The notes beneath the pieces are model-generated. The model saw nothing but the letters and a program-made list of their open reading frames with translations. It had not been told where the DNA came from and made no database searches. 8,418 bases of DNA, taken from positions 1-8,418 of the forward strand of contig JAITHM010000142.1 of the NCBI GenBank assembly GCA_031279965.1, written 5' to 3'. Made by a program: the position numbers and the translations under genes. The stretch comes from Spirochaetaceae bacterium (lineage in GTDB: Bacteria > Spirochaetota > Spirochaetia > Treponematales > Breznakiellaceae). This document shows, in pieces, positions 1 through 6,036 of the stretch (its first letter is position 1; every line of letters starts with the position of its first letter).

Positions 1-222
1 TTTTGGTTTTACGGCAAGTATGATGATGTCGGCAAAAGCGGCCAGCTCGGCGGAAGTTTCGCACACAACAACCCCCAATGCGCCGGCGGCGTCCTTCCCC
101 GCCGCACTTCTGGAAAGCACTGCAACACGGTCAGGTGTTATTGTGTTGTGGGCAAGAAAGCCTTTCAGCATCGTCTGCCCCATTGCTCCAAATCCAGCAA
201 ATGCAATTTTTTTTTCGCCCAT
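1..222 (-). CDS. proC: Pyrroline-5-carboxylate reductase, N-terminal part (cut by window edge)
   Basis: The product would reduce 1-pyrroline-5-carboxylate to L-proline with NAD(P)H, the last step of proline synthesis in the cytoplasm. Only the first 74 residues are present. They begin MGEKKIAFAGFGAMGQTMLKG, which shows the dinucleotide-binding Rossmann start (beta strand, then GFGAMG at residues 10-15, fitting the ProC-type GxGxMG loop). They continue through VAVLSRSAAG (second strand, cofactor ribose side) to ADIIILAVKP at the edge, the strand that ends in the family's conserved VKP. The ATG at 222 fits the family N-terminus, but no good Shine-Dalgarno precedes it. The gene lies 53 bp downstream of the mscS-like gene on the same strand, with no terminator visible between them, so cotranscription is likely. 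Codons 2-6 contain a run of nine A. The family call is confident; the rest of the gene lies outside the window. Confidence 0.9.
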   Translation of the reverse strand, partial: MGEKKIAFAGFGAMGQTMLKGFLAHNTITPDRVAVLSRSAAGKDAAGALGVVVCETSAELAAFADIIILAVKPK

Positions 223-275
223 GCCGGCAGTGTAACACAGAATAAGAACCGGAGAACAGCACCTAAAATTCCACG

Positions 276-1343
276 TTAAAATTCAATGCCTGTTTTTTCA
301 AAGCAGCGGACAATCTCCATATTGACCGCATTTATTGTGCCAAAATAATCTGCGTCTTTCGCAATAAAAAAAATAAACGTTATTTTGTATACAGCTATAC
401 CGGTGTAGGTCAGCGCCGCAATATGGTCGGTGCCAAACTGAACGTCCTTGGGAGCAAGCGTGCGGAGTATTTCAAGGGCAGCCTGTGTTTTTTCATAGCC
501 ATTTGATGCCCGTATTGGAATTATTTGTACAATGCGCGTGTGCGGCTCGGAACTGACATTCTGGACAGGCTGTGCCGAAAAAATGCTATTTGGAATACAA
601 AGAATACGATTATCGAATGTTCGAAGCCTTGTTGTACGAAATCGTATTTCAACAATAACACCGTCGATAGCTTCGTAGGCTTTATCAATAAACCGGATCC
701 GGTCGCCGACACGGAAAGGCTTGTCGGCAAGGACTGCAAGGGAGCCAAAAAAACTTGCAAGAATATCACGCGCCGCAAGAGCAAGTGCTGCACCGCCGAT
801 ACCAAGGCCGGCAAGTATCGCGCTTATATCGTACCCAAATGCTTTTGCAACGATTGCAAACGGCAGTATCACCATAACAATATTGACAAGCCTTCGAAAT
901 ACCGGCTTAAAATCAGTTTGTAGAACTTTAATGGAATCTTCCCCGTTGCCCGCCGAGCCGTTTTTTTCGGCATCTGCTATTTCACGCGGCACATGATGCG
1001 CAATAATCGAGTCAAGTATCTTCATCATCATCCATGATGCAATACAGACGAACGCGGCAAAGATAATTTTGTTTTTCCAGTATGCGGCTTCTGCGCTTAT
1101 CGTCAGGTTATTTATCCCCAACGCAGCGCCGCCCAGCACAAGAACAAGCGAGATTGGCGCTCGTATATGCGCGATGATAGTATCATCAATAACCGTTTTT
1201 GTTCTTTTGGTGAAGTTTTGAATAAGATTAAAGATGACTGTTGAAAAAAAAAGAGCGGAAACGATGCCTGCGGCAATAAAAAGCAACATTTCGGCCCATT
1301 GTGGTCCGGTATTTTCAACAAGCAGTGATTTGAGCTTTTCCAT
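276..1343 (-). CDS. MscS-family small-conductance mechanosensitive channel
   Basis: This predicted inner-membrane channel opens under membrane tension and releases solutes during hypo-osmotic shock. The 355-residue product has hydrophobic segments at about 17-40, 62-78, 92-112 and 152-172. These are followed by the pore-lining TM3 at about 177-205, rich in Gly and Ala (AGLGIGGAALALAARDILASF). The diagnostic MscS beta domain follows: KPFRVGDRI at 208-216, then GVIVEIRFRTTRLRT at 228-242 and CIPNS at 249-253. The C-terminal alpha/beta domain runs to residue 355. It has more membrane segments than E. coli MscS (286 residues, three segments), so it belongs to a longer subfamily. An in-frame GTG at 1379 would add 12 residues, but the ATG at 1343 has AAGGA about 9 bases upstream and is preferred. 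proC follows on the same strand. Whether this is the main MscS of the cell cannot be told. Confidence 0.92.
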   Translation of the reverse strand: MEKLKSLLVENTGPQWAEMLLFIAAGIVSALFFSTVIFNLIQNFTKRTKTVIDDTIIAHIRAPISLVLVLGGAALGINNLTISAEAAYWKNKIIFAAFVCIASWMMMKILDSIIAHHVPREIADAEKNGSAGNGEDSIKVLQTDFKPVFRRLVNIVMVILPFAIVAKAFGYDISAILAGLGIGGAALALAARDILASFFGSLAVLADKPFRVGDRIRFIDKAYEAIDGVIVEIRFRTTRLRTFDNRILCIPNSIFSAQPVQNVSSEPHTRIVQIIPIRASNGYEKTQAALEILRTLAPKDVQFGTDHIAALTYTGIAVYKITFIFFIAKDADYFGTINAVNMEIVRCFEKTGIEF

Positions 1344-1400
1344 GATTTTCTTTCCTTGACAAAGTATTTCTGCCCGCACCTGCCGCGTCTGTCATCAATT

Positions 1401-1432
1401 CGTTACAAAGGCTGAAACTGGTCTTTGTGACG
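1401..1432. promoter_or_regulatory. Imperfect dyad in the mscS/cupin divergent region
   Basis: CGTTACAAAG (1401-1410) and CTTTGTGACG (1423-1432) are inverted copies with one non-Watson-Crick pair (T1404/G1429), separated by 12 bases. The dyad ends five bases before the -35 element of the cupin promoter and sits 58 bases upstream of the mscS start. It could be an operator for either gene, or a hairpin in an mscS leader transcript. The symmetry is seen directly; the role is inferred, and no known regulator consensus was recognised. Confidence 0.4.
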
Positions 1433-1437
1433 GGCAG

Positions 1438-1466
1438 TTGATGTAGTCCATGCAGAACATTATAAT
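1438..1466 (+). promoter_or_regulatory. Sigma-70-type promoter for the cupin gene (and probably metA)
   Basis: TTGATG (1438-1443) is a 4/6 match to the -35 consensus. It is followed by a 17-bp spacer and a perfect TATAAT -10 box at 1461-1466. Transcription would start near 1473, giving a leader of about 28 bases. That leader carries AAGGAG at 1488-1493, seven bases before the ATG at 1501. No promoter of similar quality is seen before metA, so metA probably depends on this one. Confidence 0.7.
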
Positions 1467-1500
1467 TACAGCATAATACTCAAATTGAAGGAGTTTATCT

Positions 1501-1845
1501 ATGGTTATTCAACGACGGCAAATGCCTGTTGAGGAAACTGACAAATTGTGCGGAGGCGAAGGTATAGCACGTCTTGTATCGCTTGCACCTGCAGAAACAA
1601 TGCGCAATTTGCGGGTCTTAAAAGAAGTCACACTTGAGCCAGGAGTCAAAATCGGCTATCATAAACATGAAGGGGAAACTGAGTTTTTTTTGATTCGGTC
1701 AGGAGCCGGCCTTCTTAATGATAACGGACGTGAAGTTATGGTTCACGCCGGTGATGTTGTGATAACAGGTAACGGTTCATCGCACAGCCTTCTTAATACC
1801 GGTAAAAAGAAGCTTGTTTTTTACGCGATTATCGCAACTTATTAA
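1501..1845 (+). CDS. Single-domain cupin protein of unknown function
   Basis: This 114-residue cytoplasmic protein is a one-domain cupin (small beta barrel, usually metal-binding). Motif 1 fits the classical pattern exactly: G48, five residues, H54-x-H56, four residues, E61, six residues, G68. Motif 2 is G84, five residues, G90-x-G92, two residues, H95, three residues, N99, with Gly replacing the usual Pro at 90. The four expected metal ligands (H54, H56, E61, H95) are all present, so a bound divalent metal is likely. There is no signal peptide and no DNA-binding domain, so this is not a cupin-HTH regulator. The start is well supported by AAGGAG at 1488-1493. metA starts 45 bp downstream with no separate promoter seen, suggesting one operon. 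The substrate cannot be deduced; small cupins of this type include isomerases, dioxygenases and ligand-binding proteins. Confidence 0.88.
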   Translation: MVIQRRQMPVEETDKLCGGEGIARLVSLAPAETMRNLRVLKEVTLEPGVKIGYHKHEGETEFFLIRSGAGLLNDNGREVMVHAGDVVITGNGSSHSLLNTGKKKLVFYAIIATY

Positions 1846-1859
1846 AGTGTTGTTCGATT

Positions 1860-1891
1860 TTTTGAAAAGACCCGGCATTCAATTTTCAAAA
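1860..1891 (+). promoter_or_regulatory. Perfect 9-bp inverted repeat ending on the metA start codon
   Basis: TTTTGAAAA (1860-1868) and TTTTCAAAA (1883-1891) are perfect inverted copies around a 14-base loop. The last base of the second arm is the A of the metA ATG. No purine-rich Shine-Dalgarno lies at the usual distance from that ATG. In mRNA the hairpin would pair the bases just before the start codon, so it could limit translation; in DNA it could be an operator. The stem has a single G-C pair per arm, so it would be weak, and an intrinsic terminator is unlikely. Confidence 0.45.
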
Positions 1892-2808
1892 TGCCAATAA
1901 AAATTCCCAAAAGCCTGCCTGCTTATAAGGCGCTTACTGATGAAAATGTCTTCGTTATGACAGAGGAGCGCGCTGCCCGGCAGGATATACGTCCGTTGAA
2001 AGTCGCCATCGTGAACCTTATGCCAACTACAGTTGATACTGAAATACAATTGCTGCGGCTCCTGGGAAGCTCACCGTTGCAAGTTGACATAAGCTTTTTC
2101 TACATGGGCAGCCATACATCGCGCAATGCCCCCCCCGGCCATCTTGAACGTTTTTATACGCCGTCGCACAAAGCATGCAAAGACCGGTTTGACGGCCTTA
2201 TTATTACTGGTGCGCCCGTTGAAACATTGCCTTTTGAAGAAGTTGATTATTGGGATGAGCTTGCCGCTGTTATGTCGTGGGCGAAAACCAATGTGTTTTC
2301 TACAATGCATATTTGTTGGGGTGCTCAGGCGGGACTGTATCATCATTATGGCATTCCAAAATTGACGCTGCCCTCTAAGCTTTTTGGGGTTTTTGCCCAT
2401 AATATAAATGCGCGTAACACGCCGCTTTTCCGCGGGTTTGATGACATCTTTCTTGCTCCCCAATCGCGCCACACGGAAAGCTCGCTTTCTCTTATCAATG
2501 TTGTCGCGGCGTTAACGGTACAATCGGCGACAGCATGCGGCAGTCCTTTTATTCTTACTGCCCGTAACGGCCGTGAAATTTATGTGACAGGCCATCTTGA
2601 ATATGACGTATTGACTCTTGATAAAGAATACCGGCGCGATCTTGCGCTGGGAAAAACAGTTAACATTCCACAGAATTACTATACCGGAGATGATCCTGCA
2701 CGCCCGCCTATAGTCCGTTGGCGGGCGCACGCACATCTTTTTTTCTCAAATTGGCTGAACTTTATCTATCAGGAAACACCTTTTGATTTGGCAGAACTTG
2801 CTTCATAA
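1891..2808 (+). CDS. metA: Homoserine O-acyltransferase MetA, predicted to use acetyl-CoA
   Basis: MetA activates homoserine as its O-acyl ester in the first committed step of methionine synthesis in the cytoplasm. The 305-residue product is full length for the family. It carries the nucleophile C142 in MHICWGAQAG, K163 in PSKLFG, S192 in APQSRH, and the His-Glu pair H235 and E237 in GHLEYD. The numbering matches the well-studied family members exactly. Residue 111 is Glu (GAPVETLPFEEVDYW). From work on the Bacillus cereus enzyme, Glu111 goes with acetyl-CoA and Gly111, as in E. coli, with succinyl-CoA. The likely activity is therefore homoserine O-acetyltransferase (EC 2.3.1.31) despite the MetA fold. 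The ATG fits the family N-terminus (MPIKIP), although it lacks a clear ribosome binding site. The 3' end overlaps the opposing U32 gene by 40 bp. Family call very sure, acyl donor likely. Confidence 0.95.
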   Translation: MPIKIPKSLPAYKALTDENVFVMTEERAARQDIRPLKVAIVNLMPTTVDTEIQLLRLLGSSPLQVDISFFYMGSHTSRNAPPGHLERFYTPSHKACKDRFDGLIITGAPVETLPFEEVDYWDELAAVMSWAKTNVFSTMHICWGAQAGLYHHYGIPKLTLPSKLFGVFAHNINARNTPLFRGFDDIFLAPQSRHTESSLSLINVVAALTVQSATACGSPFILTARNGREIYVTGHLEYDVLTLDKEYRRDLALGKTVNIPQNYYTGDDPARPPIVRWRAHAHLFFSNWLNFIYQETPFDLAELAS

Positions 2809-4883
2809 AAACCATTTTTCCAGTTAAAGCGGGATATATCTCCCAGTGGTCTGCCGCTCAGCGCCGCATTCATAACTTCTTTGTAGGTCTTTTTTTGCAG
2901 TTGGCGCGGGCCAAAATCAACAATAAAATGCTTAAAACCCGCTGTCTGTAAAAAAGGTATTTTATCAACTATTGAAAATGGGGCATGCGGCGTAACAATT
3001 GATTCATCGGCATGATGAGTAAGCACAAAAGTTTCGCCATTTTTTCCGCTGAAAGTTTCAAATGAATAGAGTTCACGAAGCCGGGGAGACTGAATGCGAA
3101 AAAGTGCAGGATATGCAAATACTGTTATAATGCTGTATGCACGATTTTTTTTATCAAAGCTGCTTTCAAGATTGCGCCGCGAGTTTTCGTAAGGACTTAC
3201 AACGCCTTCAACATGATAATCAGATCCAAGACTGGCAAGAAAATTCAACGCGCACCGGTTAAACGTATAAAGATATGGTCCGGCGATAAAATGCAGCTGC
3301 TGAGGAATATTTCTGAATAATGAAAATTGTCCAAGATTATTGATGATATACTGATTATATCCTGCTTCTACCAAAGGAGCTATATATGGTGTGAGCAGTG
3401 CATCAAGTTTTTCATTAAAAAAAGGATTAAAACTGAGTATCATTTCGTACGGTTTGAATGGAAGCGGGCCATTTGTTTCAATAAGGCGTTTTGCATTCGC
3501 GGTATCTAATGGAAGTATTACATGGCTGGGACGAATCGATTGTACCATATAGAGATCTTCGATATGCGTAACGCTGACGCTTATGCCTTCATGCATGCTT
3601 AAATGATTTTTAAAGTTGAAGAGCGGATGCGGCGCTTTATCGCGGCCTGGAAACAGCCGGAAACCAGAAAGATTTTTGGGGAGCAGCGAAGGATAACGGC
3701 GTGATGTCGCGCGTGTTTGGGTAAGATAAACTGCATCACCTGCCGTAAAACCGTCAGGCACATCACACCAAAACGCCGCGCCGCCGCCGTCATGCTGTTC
3801 AATATGAGTAATCTTGTGTGAAGCACGATGTGTGTCATCAGCACGGTGCAGCCTGATGGAATCACCTGTTTGCGGGATAAACGGCGCATTTTCGATTAAT
3901 GCGCGCCGCGGCGCTGTACCATGAAAACGCGCGATACGTCCCAACCGTATGCCGGTACCGCCTTCGACCTCTGCCCTAAGATACGATGCAGGCAGATCCC
4001 CGTTATAGTGAAAAATTGTTTTTGCACGGGCAAAATCACCGCGTAAAAGCGCTGTTGCCTTGCCCGTTACCGTGCGCAGCGTTTCTTCATTGCCTTCGTC
4101 AATCGCGTCAAGAACCATACGGTACGCGGCAACGGCAATGCCGGTGTAATCTGCGCTTTTCATCCGGCCTTCAATCTTAAAAGCATCAACTCCCGCGCCG
4201 ACAAGATTCGGCAGTTTTTCGATAAGTTCAAGGTCAAGCGGGCTAAAATAATATTTCGCCTCAGACTCACCAGGAGTATAACTACGCCTGCACGCCTGGG
4301 TGCACATACCGCGATTTGCTGATTTACCCCCCAGATAACTTGAAAAAAGGCAGAGTCCTGACGCACTGACACACAATGCGCCGTGAACAAAAACTTCAAG
4401 CTCAACCGTTGTATGGGCGCGTATTTCCTGTATCTCTTCAAACGAAAGTTCGCGGGCAAGTACGACACGAGACACGCCGTTTTTCGAAAGAACATTGCAT
4501 CCCTTTGATGACGCAATATTCATTTGGGTTGACGCATGAACAGTAAGATTGGGAAAGTGAGTCCGCGCCAGATTCAATGTGCCAAAATCCTGCACGATAA
4601 TGCCATTGGCGCCGCTATGAGCAATGTATTTTAAAAACTGATAGAGACGGTCTGCTTCGCGTTCTGTCCATACCGTGTTGACGGTAACATAAATTTTACG
4701 TTTGTTTTTATGAAGTGTTTTAACAGCCGCTTCGTATTGTGCATACGTAAAATTATTGCTGCGAAGCCGTGCGTTAAATGTTTTAAGCCCCAGATAGACA
4801 GCATCGGCGCCTTCGTTAACTGCCGCGGCAAGCGCCTCGGGAGTTCCCGCTGGTGCTAATAATTCACGCTTTTTTACCATCAT
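2769..4883 (-). CDS. U32 family protein, RlhA/TrhP-like (annotated as collagenase-like peptidase)
   Basis: The 704-residue product starts KKRELLAPAGTPEALAAAV and contains DAVYLGL, the typical opening of the U32 TIM-barrel. The U32 signature lies at 163-181 (E163-V-F-V-H-G-A-L-C171 ... G-L-C178-L-F-S). It is followed by C194 and C198 in RGMCTQACRR. The spacing C-x6-C-x15-C-x3-C is that of members thought to bind a 4Fe-4S cluster. KIEGRMKS follows at about 236-243. A second, barrel-like part covers about 305-390 and a long C-terminal part follows, so the protein is longer than E. coli TrhP (about 450) and RlhA (about 650). Characterised relatives hydroxylate tRNA U34 (TrhP), 23S rRNA C2501 (RlhA) or ubiquinone precursors (UbiU/UbiV) without O2. 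An RNA-hydroxylation role is thus more likely than proteolysis, but the substrate is unknown. The ATG at 4883 overlaps the upstream stop codon (ATGA), indicating translational coupling. Confidence 0.9.
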   Translation of the reverse strand: MMVKKRELLAPAGTPEALAAAVNEGADAVYLGLKTFNARLRSNNFTYAQYEAAVKTLHKNKRKIYVTVNTVWTEREADRLYQFLKYIAHSGANGIIVQDFGTLNLARTHFPNLTVHASTQMNIASSKGCNVLSKNGVSRVVLARELSFEEIQEIRAHTTVELEVFVHGALCVSASGLCLFSSYLGGKSANRGMCTQACRRSYTPGESEAKYYFSPLDLELIEKLPNLVGAGVDAFKIEGRMKSADYTGIAVAAYRMVLDAIDEGNEETLRTVTGKATALLRGDFARAKTIFHYNGDLPASYLRAEVEGGTGIRLGRIARFHGTAPRRALIENAPFIPQTGDSIRLHRADDTHRASHKITHIEQHDGGGAAFWCDVPDGFTAGDAVYLTQTRATSRRYPSLLPKNLSGFRLFPGRDKAPHPLFNFKNHLSMHEGISVSVTHIEDLYMVQSIRPSHVILPLDTANAKRLIETNGPLPFKPYEMILSFNPFFNEKLDALLTPYIAPLVEAGYNQYIINNLGQFSLFRNIPQQLHFIAGPYLYTFNRCALNFLASLGSDYHVEGVVSPYENSRRNLESSFDKKNRAYSIITVFAYPALFRIQSPRLRELYSFETFSGKNGETFVLTHHADESIVTPHAPFSIVDKIPFLQTAGFKHFIVDFGPRQLQKKTYKEVMNAALSGRPLGDISRFNWKNGFYEASSAKSKGVS

Positions 4884-5851
4884 TCGGTGCCCAAATTCAT
4901 CACCGTATAATCAATAATTGACCAATACTCATCTTCTTTTTCAAGGTAATAAGTATACCGCTTTCGTTCAATATAGTCGCCTGTTTTAAACTTTTCAAGC
5001 ACAACAACGGTGCCTTCCCGTGCATTATAACTGGTATTTTCAATATCAAACTGCATCGGAATTGCCGATATATCGCCGTCTATGGTGGCTTTTTGCAGCT
5101 CGCTGCGGTAGTTTGCTATCATACGCTGGCGGCCTTCTTCAGATTCCGCGCGCCATCGCCGCTGACGGGGGCCGTCACGGCTGATCATTTTTTCAATATC
5201 AAGATAGAGGAAAAATTTTTCCCATTCAGATTTTTGCCGGGCTTTAAGCGTCCAGGTTATTACCTGATCGGGAACAAGCTTTGCCCGTTCAAGCACCGCG
5301 CCGGTTTCAACATCAAGGGCTACGGCAAGACCGTCGCTGCCGGTAATGCCGCGCGTTTTTATCTGGAGGGCAAGCCGGTTTGACGCAAGCGAATCCAGTG
5401 GAGAGTTCATGCTGACTGTTTGCCGCGCTGTATTCAAGAGTTCTGGGTATACACGCGCCTGTACAACAAAGTTTCCCGCAGTCTCGATCTTTGCATAATC
5501 ACGGAGATTTTCGACAAACGAAAATGATTCACCCGGTTCAATGCTCACATCTCGAAAGAAAACCTGTGCGGCGCTACTGCGGCGGCGTTCAAGAATTTCT
5601 GCGTGTTCTACAGGGCGGTTCGCACGAGTACGGGTATCAAAATCAAGCGAAAATGCGCGGTCATCTGCAATACGAAACCGGTAGACCCCAGACGAGTTAT
5701 TTGCCACTGTTACCAAAATAAAAACCGGTTCATTTTCAGCAAAATAAACTTTTTTGTCGTAATAGCGAATATTGACCGAAACTCCCTCTGCGGCGCACAA
5801 GAAACCCGCAATAAGGCAGAACAGCGCAACCATGATATAGTTTTTTTTCAT
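4880..5851 (-). CDS. Exported protein of unknown function, coupled to the U32 gene
   Basis: I do not recognise a named family. The 323-residue product starts with a typical Sec signal peptide: MKKNY, a hydrophobic core to about residue 20, and probable cleavage after LCAA. The cysteine in FLCAA does not sit in a good lipobox. Residues about 24-165 alternate short strands (VSVNIRYYDKKVYFAENEPV, VFILVTVANNSSGVYRF), like an immunoglobulin-type beta sandwich of an envelope protein. Residues about 195-320 (from WTLKARQKSEWEKFFLYLDI to YWSIIDYTVMNL) look like an NTF2-like domain: helices, then long strands ending in a tryptophan-containing strand. Both domain calls are by eye. GGAG sits five bases before the ATG at 5851. 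The stop codon overlaps the U32 start by 4 bp, so the two are almost certainly made from one mRNA, though an exported and a cytoplasmic product need not share a task. Confidence 0.85.
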   Translation of the reverse strand: MKKNYIMVALFCLIAGFLCAAEGVSVNIRYYDKKVYFAENEPVFILVTVANNSSGVYRFRIADDRAFSLDFDTRTRANRPVEHAEILERRRSSAAQVFFRDVSIEPGESFSFVENLRDYAKIETAGNFVVQARVYPELLNTARQTVSMNSPLDSLASNRLALQIKTRGITGSDGLAVALDVETGAVLERAKLVPDQVITWTLKARQKSEWEKFFLYLDIEKMISRDGPRQRRWRAESEEGRQRMIANYRSELQKATIDGDISAIPMQFDIENTSYNAREGTVVVLEKFKTGDYIERKRYTYYLEKEDEYWSIIDYTVMNLGTE

Positions 5852-5903
5852 CGAAGCTCCGTATTTCCGCCCGGCAGGCGGGTTCTCTCATCATCGGCAT
5901 ATT

Positions 5904-5933
5904 ACCATAAAAATTTAGAGTAGCGCTGATCAA
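5904..5933 (-). promoter_or_regulatory. Candidate promoter for the exported protein/U32 operon
   Basis: On the minus strand TTGATC (5933-5928) and TATGGT (5909-5904), each a 4/6 match, are separated by 18 bp. An overlapping TAATAT (5904-5899) is an alternative -10 box. The position, about 50 bp before the start codon of the exported protein, is reasonable. The match is only moderate, and AT-rich DNA produces such matches by chance. A 9-bp direct repeat overlaps the -35 box and the spacer. Confidence 0.35.
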
Positions 5934-5940
5934 TTTAGAG
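5912..5940. repeat. Direct repeat AATTTAGAG, 20-bp period, in a divergent control region
   Basis: AATTTAGAG occurs at 5912-5920 and 5932-5940, separated by 11 bases (tagcgctgatc). A 20-bp period is close to two turns of DNA, so both copies face the same side of the helix, as tandem operator half-sites do. The copies lie between the exported protein/U32 operon and leuA, and they overlap the candidate minus-strand promoter. The repeat is exact; an operator role is inferred and no known consensus was recognised. Confidence 0.45.
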
Positions 5941-5972
5941 TTTTGTGGTAGAGCTGCCTTGGCTTATGCCCC

Positions 5973-6014
5973 CAAAGTTGGAATAAGCTTCTATCAATTG
6001 CTTGACAATCTTTG
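5973..6014 (+). promoter_or_regulatory. Possible stem-loop in the leuA leader
   Basis: CAAAG (5973-5977) pairs with CTTTG (6010-6014), TTG (5978-5980) with CAA (6006-6008), and AAGC (5985-5988) with GCTT (6000-6003), extended by one T/G pair. A one-base bulge and a small internal loop interrupt the stem, and the loop has 11 bases. It ends 22 bases before the GTG start of leuA. It could be a leader RNA control element. No run of T follows, and no leucine-rich leader peptide is seen nearby, so classical attenuation is not supported. The only ATG-initiated reading frame noticed close by (5966) has six codons. Confidence 0.25.
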
Positions 6015-6036
6015 TAAAATATGCAGAGATATCCCT

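Noticed and set aside
201..222. Nine-A run at the start of proC as a phase-variation switch
   Set aside because: It consists of ordinary Lys codons, proC is a housekeeping gene, and runs of eight A or T occur elsewhere here, for example in the cupin gene and at the start of the exported protein.
525..923. Plus-strand reading frames opposite mscS, and similar ones opposite metA, the U32 gene and leuA
   Set aside because: They are antisense or frame-shifted shadows of genes with clear family motifs, and they show no recognisable protein features.
1344..1379. GTG at 1379 as the mscS-like start
   Set aside because: The ATG at 1343 has AAGGA at good spacing and starts the protein close to the first hydrophobic segment; the 12 extra residues have no such support.
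2841..2870. GGGATATATCTCCC (about 2830-2843) as a terminator after metA
   Set aside because: The stem has an internal mismatch and almost no loop, no T run follows, and it lies within the coding part of the U32 gene.
5959..6036. TTG at 5959 as the leuA start (26 extra residues)
   Set aside because: The extra residues do not resemble LeuA N-termini, while the GTG at 6037 puts DTTLRDGEQ at the normal distance from the start.
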